A stretch of DNA of 28,281 bases, from positions 1 to 28,281 of the IMG/VR virus record IMGVR_UViG_3300044940_000236; one strand, 5' to 3'. The DNA is from a virus. The position numbers were made by a program, and so were the translations under genes. Below are positions 1 to 8,163 of this stretch, one piece after another. Each line of letters opens with the position of its first letter. Within the stretch, counting starts at the first letter, position 1. The notes beneath the pieces were generated by a model that ran no database searches, was not told where the DNA came from, and saw only the letters and a program-made list of their open reading frames with translations.

Positions 1-35
1 AGCAGCTCCGAATGAGCGTGCGGGGGTAGGCTGCC

Positions 36-365
36 ATGGAATCGCCGCATTTTGGCCCGGCGGGCCGGGAATTTTGGGACGCCGTAACGGCGGCATACGA
101 GCTCCGGCCCGATGAACGGATGGTGTTGGCGCAAATTTGCGCCGAATTGGACGTGTTGGATGTGTTGCAACGCCGGTTTGACGAAATCGTAGAAACCGGC
201 ACCATCCCGCCGGCCGCGTTACTGACCGCCCTGTCGCAACATCGGAACGCGTTGGCGGTGTTGCACAAGCGCCTTTCGTTGCCGGATGTTGAGGACAAAA
301 CCAACATGGGCAAACGTTCGGCCGCGGCCCGTGCCGCGGCGGTGCAGAGGTGGCGGATTGGCTAG
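36..365 (+). CDS. terS: Terminase small subunit (putative, P27-like)
   Basis: A 109-residue protein beginning at the first ATG of the window, after a purine-rich GGGGGTAGG that can act as ribosome binding site. The pattern GREFWDAVTAAYELRPDE near residues 10-27, followed by a helical stretch with a paired Leu-Asp repeat (LDVLDVL), is typical of P27-like small terminase subunits, which recognise phage DNA and hand it to the large subunit for packaging. The C-terminus is basic and Ala/Arg-rich. It lies directly before the large terminase gene, whose likely TTG start overlaps its stop codon. Family assignment rests on this pattern and position; no catalytic motif is expected. Confidence 0.75.
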   Translation: MESPHFGPAGREFWDAVTAAYELRPDERMVLAQICAELDVLDVLQRRFDEIVETGTIPPAALLTALSQHRNALAVLHKRLSLPDVEDKTNMGKRSAAARAAAVQRWRIG

Positions 366-2076
366 GGCGAAAACGGCCGTGGTGGATGAACCAACGGATG
401 TGATCCGTAGTTACTACCGGCGGATGTTGGCGGAACCCGCCCGGTTGCCAACCACGCGGTGGGGAATCACGGCCATTGGCCCGACGTGGCGAATCGGGGA
501 GGATGGCCGGTGGGTGTTGCCGGAACGAACGTTGGGGTGGGACGTGTTGGAATGGTGCGGGGTGTGGTTGCAACACCCGGACGGTTCGCCGTGGCGGTTC
601 ACGGCGGAACAAGCCCGGTTCATCCTGTGGTGGTATGCCATCGACGAAACCGGGCGGTTTTTGTTCCGGGATGCGGTGTTGCAACGGATGAAGGGGTGGG
701 GGAAGGATCCGTTGGCGGCCGCGTTGATGATGGCCGAACTCGTGGGCCCGGTGCGGTTCGGCGGTTGGCGTGACGATGGCGAACCCGTGGCCGTGGACGT
801 GGGGGACGCGTGGGTTCAAACGGCCGCGGTGAGCCTCGATCAAACCAAAAACACCATGCGCCTTTTGCCATCGTTGGTTTCCCGGGACGCCCGGTATTTC
901 TACCGGATTCAAATTGGCAAAGAAACCGTGTACGCCTTGGACGATTCCCGGTTTCTCCAAGCGGTGACGCGTTCCCCGGCATCGTTGGAGGGTGCCCGGG
1001 CAACGTTCGTGGTGCTGAACGAAACCCATTTGTGGCAATCCAACAATGACGGCCACGAAATGGCGGCGGTGATTGCCCGCAACGCCGCCAAGGTGGTTGG
1101 CGGTGGTGCCCGGACGTTACGGATCACCAATGCCTACACGCCCGGGGAGGATTCCGTGGCCGAACGTGACCGGGAGGCGTGGGAGGCGGTGCAATCCGGC
1201 CGGGCCGTGGATGTGGGGTTACTGTACGATTCGTTGGAGGCGTCGCCGTTGGCGCCGTTGACGGCGGACGCGGCCGCGGAAGTGTGCATGGCGGTTCGCG
1301 GGGATTCGTGGTGGTTGGATGCGGAGCGGTTGGTGGCGGAGGTGTTGGACGTTCGGAATCCACCATCCCAATCCCGGCGGTGGTGGTATAACCAAATCGT
1401 GGCGGCGGAGGATTCGTGGGTTTCCCGCCAACAATGGGACGCTTGCGCCGCGCCGGATGCGCCGCCGGTTGAGGATGGCCAAACGATCACCATGGGGTTC
1501 GACGGTGGCCGAACGGATGACTGGACGGCCTTGGTGGGGTGCCGGGTGGATGATGGGCTGTTGTTCACGATCGGCCTGTGGAACCCCGAAAAATACGGCG
1601 GGGAAATCCCGCGTGATGAAATCGATGGCACGATACAATTGGCCATGGATCGTTACGACGTGGTGGGGTTTTTCGCCGACGTGCACCCGTGGGAGTCCTA
1701 CGTTGACCGGTGGACGGAGCAATATGGCGATTCGATGGTGGCCAAGGTTTCCGAACGTTCGCCGATCGGGTGGGATATGAGGGCGCGGAAAAAAGAAACC
1801 GTGGAGGCGGTGGAACGGATGGAGGCCGCCATCGTGGACCGGCAAGTGAAACACACGGGCGATCCGGTGGCATCATCCCACGTGTACAATGCCCGGCGCC
1901 GCGTCACGGGATTTGGCGTGACGATCCAAAAGGATCACCGGGAATCCGCCCGGAAAATCGATTGGGCCATGGCGGCGGTGTTGGCATGGGCGGCCCGCCG
2001 GGCATATCTGGCCATGCCGGAACGGGTGCGCCGGCGCCGTCACCGGCGGGCCCGCGGAAAGGTGGTGTTTGTCTAA
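358..2076 (+). CDS. terL: Terminase large subunit
   Basis: ATPase-nuclease motor that pumps and cuts DNA at the portal. The open frame reaches back to an ATG at 286, but that would overlap the small subunit by 80 nt; I prefer TTG at 358, which overlaps the stop by 8 nt and follows an AGAGGTGG site. From that start (572 aa) there is a Walker A-like segment RMKGWGKDPLA near residues 110-121, a Walker B-like strand FVVLNETHLW at 217-226, and RNase H-type nuclease acidic residues in MGFDGGRTDDW (about D382), GFFADVHPW (about D441) and KIDWAM (about D535). All expected motifs are present and the length is normal. The alternative starts are GTG at 379 or 382. Confidence 0.93.
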   Translation: MARAKTAVVDEPTDVIRSYYRRMLAEPARLPTTRWGITAIGPTWRIGEDGRWVLPERTLGWDVLEWCGVWLQHPDGSPWRFTAEQARFILWWYAIDETGRFLFRDAVLQRMKGWGKDPLAAALMMAELVGPVRFGGWRDDGEPVAVDVGDAWVQTAAVSLDQTKNTMRLLPSLVSRDARYFYRIQIGKETVYALDDSRFLQAVTRSPASLEGARATFVVLNETHLWQSNNDGHEMAAVIARNAAKVVGGGARTLRITNAYTPGEDSVAERDREAWEAVQSGRAVDVGLLYDSLEASPLAPLTADAAAEVCMAVRGDSWWLDAERLVAEVLDVRNPPSQSRRWWYNQIVAAEDSWVSRQQWDACAAPDAPPVEDGQTITMGFDGGRTDDWTALVGCRVDDGLLFTIGLWNPEKYGGEIPRDEIDGTIQLAMDRYDVVGFFADVHPWESYVDRWTEQYGDSMVAKVSERSPIGWDMRARKKETVEAVERMEAAIVDRQVKHTGDPVASSHVYNARRRVTGFGVTIQKDHRESARKIDWAMAAVLAWAARRAYLAMPERVRRRRHRRARGKVVFV

Positions 2077-3413
2077 TGGACGAAATCGACGCGTTGGAAT
2101 GGGCCAATCGGGCGTTGGCCGTGGCCACCCGGGATGGCCAACGGTTGGTGAAAATCGATCAGTATCTCCACGGCAAACAACCACACCCGGCGGTTCCGCC
2201 GGGGACGCCGCAGGAATTGCGGGCGTTGGCATCGATCGCCCGCGTCAACGTCACCCGGATCGTGGTGAATTCGGTGGCGCAAACCCTCTACGTGGACGGT
2301 TACCGGCGGGCCCGCGCCGCGGAGGACGCGGAACCATGGCGGATTTGGCAGGTGAACCAAATGGACGCCCGCCAAACCGCGGTGCACCGGGCGGCCTTGG
2401 CGTATGGTGCCGCGTTTGTGCTGGTGGTGCCGCCGGCGCCGGGGGAACTGCCACGGATCAGGGTGTATTCGCCGCTCCGCGCCACGGTTCTATATGCCAA
2501 CGTTGACGATCTATGGCCGGCGGTGGCCATGTTCCGGGAAACGCCGATGACGGATCGGATCGTGGAAACGGTGGATTACCGGTTGGTGACGCCGACCGAA
2601 ACGTGGATGATCCGTGGAACGGGGATAAACGGCGGGGAAAATCTGGCGGTGATGGGCCCGCCGGTGCCACATATGGCGGGTGTGGTGCCGGTGGTGCGGT
2701 TTCTCAACACGATCGATGCCGATGGCCGCATCGAAGGCGAAGTGGAACAACTGTTCGAACTCCAAAATCAGGTTGACCTAACAACGTTCGCCCTTTTGGT
2801 GGCGCAACATTACGGCGCGTTCCGGCAACGGGCGATCATCGGGTGGGTGGCGGATTCGGAGGAAATGGCCCTCAAGGCGTCCGCCCAACGGTTATGGCAA
2901 TTCGAAGATCCCGACGTGAAATTGTTCGAATTTGGCCAAACGGACTTGGGCGGTTATCTGGAATCCCGGGAGGCATCATTACGCCACGCGGCCAGCCTGT
3001 CGCAAACGCCGGTTCACGAATTGTTGGGTTCGTTGGTGAACCTATCGGCGGAGGCCTTGGTTGCCGCGGAGGCCGGGTACCGCCGGAAGGTGGCGGAAAA
3101 ACAGATCATTTTTGGGGAGGCGTGGGAACAAACGCTCGAAATCGCCGGCGCCATGGCCGGGTTGCCCATCGATCCCACATCGGAGGTTCGGTGGCGCGAT
3201 ACGGAATCCCGGGCGCTTTCGGCCACCGTGGACGCCCTCGGCAAAATGGCGCAAATGTTGGGCATCCCACCGCAGGAACTGTGGGATCGCATCCCGGGGG
3301 TGACGCAACAGGACGTGGAACGGTGGCGGATTGCCTACGAAAACGGGAACGCACTGGCCATGTTCCAAAACGAGCTCCGCTCGCAGGTTGCGGATTTGTT
3401 GGGGGACGGGTGA
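2076..3413 (+). CDS. Portal protein (SPP1 Gp6-like)
   Basis: 445-residue portal, the ring at the capsid vertex through which DNA passes. The ATG at 2076 overlaps the terminase stop (TAATG), so the large upstream extension of the open frame is not used. The N-terminal region has the pattern LRALASIARVNVTRIVVNSVAQTLYVDG in phage portals of the SPP1 Gp6 group, followed by WQVNQMDARQTAVHRAALAYG, a mid-region of beta strands, and a C-terminal helical segment with AEAGYRRKVAEKQ. The order terminase, portal, MuF-like protein, scaffold, coat is standard. The sequence cited spans several short blocks rather than one continuous motif. Confidence 0.9.
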   Translation: MDEIDALEWANRALAVATRDGQRLVKIDQYLHGKQPHPAVPPGTPQELRALASIARVNVTRIVVNSVAQTLYVDGYRRARAAEDAEPWRIWQVNQMDARQTAVHRAALAYGAAFVLVVPPAPGELPRIRVYSPLRATVLYANVDDLWPAVAMFRETPMTDRIVETVDYRLVTPTETWMIRGTGINGGENLAVMGPPVPHMAGVVPVVRFLNTIDADGRIEGEVEQLFELQNQVDLTTFALLVAQHYGAFRQRAIIGWVADSEEMALKASAQRLWQFEDPDVKLFEFGQTDLGGYLESREASLRHAASLSQTPVHELLGSLVNLSAEALVAAEAGYRRKVAEKQIIFGEAWEQTLEIAGAMAGLPIDPTSEVRWRDTESRALSATVDALGKMAQMLGIPPQELWDRIPGVTQQDVERWRIAYENGNALAMFQNELRSQVADLLGDG

Positions 3414-3414
3414 A

Positions 3415-4149
3415 ATGGCGTTCACCGACGTTGGCGACAAACTCACGGAACGCCACATGAGGGAACAGCTGGCCATCCGTTCCCGGGCGTTGGATGAATT
3501 CGCATCCCTTATGGCCAACTACGATCCGAACAACCAATTTTCCGTGGCCGCCACCCGGAACGGGTTGGTGGAAATCACCACACGGTATCGGATGCAATCG
3601 GCGGAAGCCGCCAACCGGTACTATGCCGCTTTTCGGGCGGCGGAAGGGGTGCCGGGCGTTCCGCCGCCATTGCCGGTTGCGGACGTGGTGGATGATGCAT
3701 TCCGGGAGGTTATGCAGGATTCCTACCGGGTGTTGGTGCGCCGGAATTCGGCCCAACTGGCGGACGCGATCCGGCAGGCCGACCTTCTACGGCGGAATGA
3801 GGCGGAAATCGCGGCCCGGTTGTCGCGATACGTACTGAGCGGCGGCCGGGTGCGGTTGGCGAATTTGATCCGCGCCGATGGCGCCGCCGTGGGGTGGGCG
3901 CGGGTGACGCGGGGGAAATCGTGTGCGTTTTGTGGACTGTTGGCCGCCCGCGGGCCCGTGTACACAAAACAAACCGGCAGTTTTCGGGCCCATAACAAAT
4001 GCGCGTGCACCATCGAACCCGTGTTCCGGGAACTTCCGCGGGACAAATGGCCGCCATCATCCCGGCAATGGGCCGACCGATATGATGAATGGAACCGGAA
4101 AAACGCCGCCGGGGAGGTTGGCGGGTGGCGTTCGTTTGCGGAGGCGTAG
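3415..4149 (+). CDS. MuF-like minor capsid protein
   Basis: 244-residue protein beginning at the ATG one base after the portal stop codon. A helical N-terminal part (about residues 1-160) is followed by a cysteine-rich core, SCAFCGLLAARGPVY at about 169-183 and RAHNKCACTIEP at about 191-202. C170, C173, H193, C196 and C198 form a probable metal site characteristic of MuF-like or VG15-type capsid proteins of phages in high-GC hosts. These sit inside the head near the portal and may be carried into the cell or assist capsid maturation. No toxin domain is fused to the C-terminus. Exact biochemical role is not known. Confidence 0.83.
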   Translation: MAFTDVGDKLTERHMREQLAIRSRALDEFASLMANYDPNNQFSVAATRNGLVEITTRYRMQSAEAANRYYAAFRAAEGVPGVPPPLPVADVVDDAFREVMQDSYRVLVRRNSAQLADAIRQADLLRRNEAEIAARLSRYVLSGGRVRLANLIRADGAAVGWARVTRGKSCAFCGLLAARGPVYTKQTGSFRAHNKCACTIEPVFRELPRDKWPPSSRQWADRYDEWNRKNAAGEVGGWRSFAEA

Positions 4150-4347
4150 ATGGCATGTGCGGGATGTGCGCGCCGCCGGGCCGCGCTGAAACGATGGATC
4201 ATCAACACGTTTGGAGGCACCACCAATGACGGACAAAACCACACCCACGAACGAAACGCCGGAACCGCCGGCACCGCCGGAAGCGGACGCCAAACCCGAT
4301 CCGATGGCGGAAGTGGAGAAATGGCGGGCGCTGGCCCGGAAACATGA
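4150..4347 (+). CDS. Small CxxC protein overlapping the scaffold gene
   Basis: A 65-residue open frame whose ATG immediately follows the stop codon of the MuF-like gene and is preceded by GGAGG at 4140-4144 with a 5-nt spacing, a good ribosome binding site. The first 20 residues (MACAGCARRRAALKRWIINT) are a compact CxxC plus basic helix, similar in style to tiny proteins found at this place in other phages. From about residue 26 it overlaps the scaffold gene in another frame and becomes low-complexity Gly/Thr/Ser sequence. It is supported by its start signals rather than by homology. It could also serve only to couple translation to the scaffold gene. Confidence 0.45.
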   Translation: MACAGCARRRAALKRWIINTFGGTTNDGQNHTHERNAGTAGTAGSGRQTRSDGGSGEMAGAGPET

Positions 4348-4723
4348 GGCGGAGGCCAAACGCAACGCGGAGGCCGCCGCCAAACTGAAACAACTAGAGG
4401 ACGCGCAAAAATCGGAAATCGACAAAATGCGGGAAGCCGCGGAGGCGGCCAAACGGGAAGCGGAAACGGCCCGGGTGGAGGCCATGAAATGGCGGGTTGC
4501 GGCCAAGCTCGGCATCCCGGCACAAATCGCCGCCCGGTTGCACGGTTCCACGGAAGAAGAACTGGAGGCCGACGCCAAAGAACTCATGGCCGCCCTCGCC
4601 AAATCCACGCCGCGTGATCTGCCGCGTGATGGTGCGGTTTCCGGTGCCACCGGAACCCCGACTTCAAACGCTGAAGAACTCGATCCGCGCAAATTGGCGG
4701 CCAAAATCACCACGCGGTGGTAA
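4226..4723 (+). CDS. Capsid scaffolding protein
   Basis: 165 residues, starting at ATG 4226 with GGAGG at 4213-4217 (8-nt spacing); the upstream in-frame TTG at 4211 overlaps that site and is unlikely. After a Pro/Glu-rich N-terminal tail there is a long charged coiled coil (about residues 27-95: EVEKWRALARKHEAEAKRN and following), then GIPAQIAARLHGSTEEELEADAKEL and a short basic C-terminus. This is the usual organisation of internal scaffolds that guide assembly of the coat protein and leave or are cleaved afterwards. It precedes the coat gene, separated by 143 nt of non-coding DNA. Confidence 0.85.
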   Translation: MTDKTTPTNETPEPPAPPEADAKPDPMAEVEKWRALARKHEAEAKRNAEAAAKLKQLEDAQKSEIDKMREAAEAAKREAETARVEAMKWRVAAKLGIPAQIAARLHGSTEEELEADAKELMAALAKSTPRDLPRDGAVSGATGTPTSNAEELDPRKLAAKITTRW

Positions 4724-4866
4724 TATTGCATCGATGCATGGCCACCACCATCCCGGCATGGGGTGAGGCCGAACGGCCGCGTGGTTGGTGGTGCATCCCG
4801 GGTTTGCCGCCGGCGCCGCCACGGTGCCGGGCCCGCAGGGCGTAACCACCCCAAAAGGATTGGATC
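4724..4866. other. Non-coding gap before the coat gene
   Basis: 143 nt between scaffold and coat genes, long compared with the otherwise almost gap-free late region. It contains a small palindrome (GCATCGATGC) just after the scaffold stop and an AAAAGGA ribosome binding site just before the coat ATG. I see no convincing -35/-10 pair and no terminator with a T-tract. A processing site or a late promoter of unfamiliar type would fit the place, but nothing shows it directly. Confidence 0.4.
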
Positions 4867-5832
4867 ATGGCGATTTCTACCATCAAACCACAGGTGGTTT
4901 CGGCCACCGCCCTTGGACTGCTGGAACGGGACGTGGTGGTCCCGCGTTACGTGTGGCGGGACGCCGGGGGTGATTTCCGGGGTGCCGCCGGTGACGCGAT
5001 CACCATCCGCGTTCCGGCCTACGCACCCGCGCACACCCGCGCGCTTCGTTCCGGTGCCGCGCGCACCAAAGACAATTTGACCGAACGCCGGGTGGTTGTC
5101 ACCCTCGATACGAACGTTTATAAGACGGTGGCGATCACGGACGAAAACCTCACGCTGGATATCACCGCGTTTTCTGAGCAGGTGATCGCCCCGATGGTGG
5201 CCGGCATTGCCCGTGGCATTGAGGATGTGTTGGTTTCCACCATCCAAGGTGCCACCTATGCCTACGAAGTCACCCTCGATCCGGCCGGTACGGAATCGGC
5301 CACCCTGTCTAACACGTTCTACGGTGCGGCCATCCGCGCCCGGCGGATGCTGAACAACGGCCGGGTTCCGATGACGGATCGGGTGATGATCGTTGGAACG
5401 TCCATTGAGGCGCTGGCGCTTCAGGAACCCCAACTCGTTTCCGCGGAAAAAATCGGCACCGCCGATGGCATCCGGGAGGGGACGATCGGCCGGATTGCCG
5501 GGTTCGATGTGATCCCGGTGCCGGTTCTCGGGCCCAATGAAGCGTACGCATTCCACCGGACGGCTTATGTTCTGTCCACGCGGGCGCCGGCGGTGCCGGC
5601 ATCGGCGCCTTGGGGTGCTACGCAGGCGTGGAACGGGTTTTCGATCCGTGTGGTTCAGGCCCTCGATCCGGACACGGTGGTCGACAACGTTCACGCGGAC
5701 GTGTTCTGTGGCGCGGACGTGGTGCGGGATTACGGCACCCTCACCGGTGAAATTTTCACCCCGGCCACGAACCCCGATCTGGACGTGGACACGCCGCTTT
5801 TCGTTCGGGCCGTGAAAATCACGCTGGCGTAA
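4867..5832 (+). CDS. Major capsid protein (P22 coat-like)
   Basis: 321-residue coat protein that builds the icosahedral head. The ATG follows AAAAGGA with good spacing. Features match the P22-type coat group of HK97-fold proteins: an N-terminal segment ending in LLERDVVVPRYVWRD, a strand RGAAGDAITIRVP, the KTVAITDENLTLDI block, a spine-helix region ITAFSEQVIAPMVAGIARGIE, and the late block REGTIGRIAGFDVIPVPVLG. Length is close to that of small members of the group, with no added immunoglobulin-like domain visible. Position after the scaffold supports the call. Confidence 0.9.
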   Translation: MAISTIKPQVVSATALGLLERDVVVPRYVWRDAGGDFRGAAGDAITIRVPAYAPAHTRALRSGAARTKDNLTERRVVVTLDTNVYKTVAITDENLTLDITAFSEQVIAPMVAGIARGIEDVLVSTIQGATYAYEVTLDPAGTESATLSNTFYGAAIRARRMLNNGRVPMTDRVMIVGTSIEALALQEPQLVSAEKIGTADGIREGTIGRIAGFDVIPVPVLGPNEAYAFHRTAYVLSTRAPAVPASAPWGATQAWNGFSIRVVQALDPDTVVDNVHADVFCGADVVRDYGTLTGEIFTPATNPDLDVDTPLFVRAVKITLA

Positions 5833-5837
5833 CGTCA

Positions 5838-6269
5838 ATGCCCACACCGCCACCGCTGGCCACGTTGGGTGCAATGGGGGATCGGTTGGGGATCACCCTC
5901 GATCCCCTATCGCCCGATGGCATCCGCGCCGTGGCCGCCTTGGCCGATGCATCCGCGGTGGTGCGCTCCGTGGCCCGCAAAACGTGGGTGGATGAGGATG
6001 GCAATTTGGAACCGGTGCCACCGGTGGTGGAGCAGGTGACGATTGCCGCCGCCATCCGCGTTTTCAGGAACCCGGATGGTTTCGCCCAAGCTTCGGTTGG
6101 TGACGTTTCGGTATCGTATGGGAGCCGCCCGGGTGGATCGGTGTTTCTCACCCGGGACGAAAAACGGGCCGTGATGGCCGCCGCCGGCACCGCCACGGCC
6201 CGGGCGATCCCTCTGGAATCGGGGTGGGTGGTGATGCCGCCCGCCGTTGACGATGAGGTGTTACGGTGA
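5838..6269 (+). CDS. Head-tail connector (adaptor-type)
   Basis: 143 residues, beginning 5 nt after the coat stop. The N-terminal half is helical (LSPDGIRAVAALADASAVVRSVARKTW), then PPVVEQVTIAAAIRVFRNPDGFAQASVGDVSVSY, the arrangement of the adaptor family that docks under the portal (HK97 gp6 or SPP1 gp15 type). The stop codon overlaps the GTG start of the next connector gene. The call rests on fold-like pattern and position; sequence conservation in this family is low. Confidence 0.75.
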   Translation: MPTPPPLATLGAMGDRLGITLDPLSPDGIRAVAALADASAVVRSVARKTWVDEDGNLEPVPPVVEQVTIAAAIRVFRNPDGFAQASVGDVSVSYGSRPGGSVFLTRDEKRAVMAAAGTATARAIPLESGWVVMPPAVDDEVLR

Positions 6270-6619
6270 TCCCGATCGTCACCACGAAAATTTCGGTGAT
6301 GCGCCCGGCCACCAACCGGGTTCCCTACGGGCCGCCACCCGCCATGGTTGCGGTTGCGACCGGGGTGAACGCTCACATCACCACGTCAACCGGGGTGGAG
6401 GATTCCACCGGTGCCCGGGAAATCGTGTGGTTCCGGTTGGCTTGCGATCCCGTGGATTTGCGCCACGGGGACGTGGTGATCGATGAGCGGACGGGCGCGG
6501 AATACGACGTTCAATGGGCGCGGGTTCGGACGGGCGCGGGGGTGTTGTCCACCCTCGATCACGTTCAAGCCGGGTTGATTCAGCGATCCGGGGTTAGGAG
6601 TGCGCCACACCGTGGTTGA
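6266..6619 (+). CDS. Head-tail connector (stopper-type, putative)
   Basis: 117 residues with a GTG start overlapping the preceding stop (GTGA). The sequence is mostly beta strand, with IVWFRLACDPVDLRHGDVVIDERTGAEYDVQWARVRTG as the most structured part (quoted in pieces: ACDPVDLRHGDVVIDERTG, then EYDVQWARVR). This is the usual look of small stopper proteins that close the head after packaging and contact the tail. The position between adaptor and tail-completion genes supports this. Function is inferred mainly from gene order. Confidence 0.65.
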   Translation: MIPIVTTKISVMRPATNRVPYGPPPAMVAVATGVNAHITTSTGVEDSTGAREIVWFRLACDPVDLRHGDVVIDERTGAEYDVQWARVRTGAGVLSTLDHVQAGLIQRSGVRSAPHRG

Positions 6620-6899
6620 CGGGTTCCGCATCGAACGCATCGAATGGGACAAGGGCCAAATGGAAAAGGCGCTGCTGTGGTCCCCGGAAATCGCCGCGCT
6701 GTTGAAGGCCGTGGCGGACGAACGCATTGGCCGGGCATCCTATCCAAACGCCACGTTCCGGGTTCGGGCGGGGGTTGGCAAACGCCGTGGCGCATTTGCG
6801 CAGGGCATCATGTACCACCCGCGGGCCCGGTTCGTGGAATTCGGCACCCGCAAGGTTCCACCGCGCGCCGTGATGCGCCGGGCGTTTGGGTTGGTGTAA
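6612..6899 (+). CDS. Tail-completion protein (HK97 gp10-like, putative)
   Basis: Small head-tail joining protein of 95 residues from GTG 6612. An earlier GTG at 6600 is in frame, but it overlaps the only visible ribosome binding site (TAGGAG at 6595-6600), so the later start with about 11 nt spacing is preferred. The body reads FRIERIEWDKGQMEKALLW, a helix, then a positively charged RVRAGVGKRRGAFAQG loop and the ending MYHPRARFVEFGTRKVPPR, a C-terminal pattern very common in gp10-like proteins (YARFVEFGT and similar). It overlaps the end of the stopper gene. Confidence 0.7.
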   Translation: MVDGFRIERIEWDKGQMEKALLWSPEIAALLKAVADERIGRASYPNATFRVRAGVGKRRGAFAQGIMYHPRARFVEFGTRKVPPRAVMRRAFGLV

Positions 6900-6901
6900 C
6901 T

Positions 6902-7294
6902 ATGGCGACCGAAGTGTGGATCGAAGGTGACGTTGACGCCGCGTTTCGGGAGTATCTGGAGGCGGTGTTGGGCCCCGGCATGGTTGGCCGGGTGCAACAT
7001 GCCGCCGTGGATGGGCCATTGCCGCAGGTGGTGGTGATGCGCCTTGGCGGTTACGCCACGGATATTTCGTATCAAATCGACGTGTGGGCCGCCACCCGGG
7101 ATGAGGCGTGGTTGTATACCACGATCATTGCGGGTGGGATTGAGGTGGCCGCGGAAGCGTGGTTTTCGCTGGTGCCCGATGCTAGGGCCCGCATCATCGG
7201 AACCCGCGTTGAATCGATCCGGTGGATGCCGGACGATTTGACCGATACGCCCCGGTATGTGGTAGAGGCCACGATTGCCGGGATCATGGCATGA
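6902..7294 (+). CDS. Tail terminator protein (putative)
   Basis: 130 residues; the ATG at 6902 lies two bases after the preceding stop. The frame is open further upstream but that part is antiphase to the gp10-like gene. Alternating strand and helix pattern includes VVVMRLGGYATDISYQIDVWAATRDEAW and ends with RYVVEATIAGIMA, which fits the alpha-beta fold of terminators that cap the tail tube and set the joining interface (lambda gpU or SPP1 gp17 type). It lies directly before the major tail protein, as in most siphoviruses. Confidence 0.68.
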   Translation: MATEVWIEGDVDAAFREYLEAVLGPGMVGRVQHAAVDGPLPQVVVMRLGGYATDISYQIDVWAATRDEAWLYTTIIAGGIEVAAEAWFSLVPDARARIIGTRVESIRWMPDDLTDTPRYVVEATIAGIMA

Positions 7295-7307
7295 TGGAGG
7301 ATTCACC

Positions 7308-7847
7308 ATGGGAAATCCCGTAAATGTGCGAATCGGGCCCGGGAAGCTCTACTGGGCGCCCATTGGCACCCCGGTTCCATCCGACCTTGCCACGGCATGG
7401 GATGCGGATTGGGTGGAACTTGGTTACACGCACGAGGGTTCGACGTTCAGCATTGCCGCCGATTTTCAGGATGTGACGGTGGCGGAAGAATACGAACCGA
7501 TCGCGATTCTTCAAGTATCGCGAACCATCACGATCAAATTCCAACTCGCCGAACTCACCGCGGAAAATTTGCTCCGCGCCATGAACGGCGGCACCACCAC
7601 CACGGTTGCCGGGGTTACCACGTACACGCCGCCGGCCGCGGGCGAATTCACCCCGGCCATGCTGGGGTGGGAATCGGATGACGGCCTCGAACGGTGGGTT
7701 TTCCGGCGCGTGATTCAAACCGGCAACATCGAAATTCCGCGCAAAAAGGCCCCGGAAAAGGCCGTGATCCCGGTAGAATTCCGGGCCATGAAGCCCGCGG
7801 GTTCCGCCGCGTTCGTGTGGATTCACGATGCCGACTACGCAGCGTAA
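7308..7847 (+). CDS. Major tail protein
   Basis: 179-residue tube subunit. The ATG at 7308 follows GGAGG at 7296-7300 (7-nt spacing), one of the strongest sites in the late region, as expected for a highly expressed gene. The start NPVNVRIGPGKLYWAPIGT and the block WVELGYTHEGSTFS are typical of tail tube proteins of phages in high-GC hosts, as is the late strand VIPVEFRAMKP. No C-terminal immunoglobulin-like domain is added. It overlaps the tail chaperone gene by 20 nt. Confidence 0.88.
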   Translation: MGNPVNVRIGPGKLYWAPIGTPVPSDLATAWDADWVELGYTHEGSTFSIAADFQDVTVAEEYEPIAILQVSRTITIKFQLAELTAENLLRAMNGGTTTTVAGVTTYTPPAAGEFTPAMLGWESDDGLERWVFRRVIQTGNIEIPRKKAPEKAVIPVEFRAMKPAGSAAFVWIHDADYAA

Positions 7848-8163
7848 AGTGACGGTTCGTGGCCGGGATTTCCGGGTGGTTGATACCATCCCGGCCATCG
7901 TCATCCTCAAACTTGCCCGTGCCCAAACCGCCAACGAATCGTTGGAGGTTTTGGCCGTGGTGTACGACTTGCTCCGCGCCGCCGTGGCGCCGGAGGATTT
8001 GGCCGAATTCGAACGGTGGTTGGCCGATCCCCACGATGGCCACCCCATCGACGTTGACGAACTGATCGCGATCGTTGGGGAAATCATGGAGGCCGTGGTG
8101 GGCCGCCCTTTCGATCAACCATCATCCTCGCCGGCATTGCGGCCGCCCGTTGGGACGCGATAG
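7828..8163 (+). CDS. Tail assembly chaperone, short form (gpG-type)
   Basis: 111-residue protein from ATG 7828, overlapping the end of the major tail gene. It contains RKVTVRGRDFRVVDTIPAIVILKLARAQ and a helical region with DLAEFERWLADPHDGHPIDVDEL, typical of small chaperones that hold the tape measure before the tube polymerises around it. The slippery heptamer at 8106-8112 lies 51 nt before its stop, so a fraction of ribosomes should shift -1 into the long form. Function is known for the family (lambda gpG) and inferred here from structure and place. Confidence 0.82.
   Translation: MPTTQRKVTVRGRDFRVVDTIPAIVILKLARAQTANESLEVLAVVYDLLRAAVAPEDLAEFERWLADPHDGHPIDVDELIAIVGEIMEAVVGRPFDQPSSSPALRPPVGTR

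Noticed and set aside
1-35. Packaging (cos) site before the small terminase
   Set aside because: Only 35 nt are available and I see no repeats or palindrome that would support it.
286-357. ATG 286 as start of the large terminase
   Set aside because: It would give an Arg-rich extension antiphase to the small terminase gene; TTG 358 has a better placed ribosome binding site.
1710-2075. Upstream extension of the portal gene into the terminase gene
   Set aside because: It would overlap the nuclease domain of the terminase in another frame; TAATG at 2074-2078 is the typical junction.
4057-5874. Long minus-strand open frame opposite the scaffold and coat genes
   Set aside because: Composition is His/Arg/Pro-rich as expected for the complement of GC-rich coding DNA; it opposes well-recognised genes and has no start signals.
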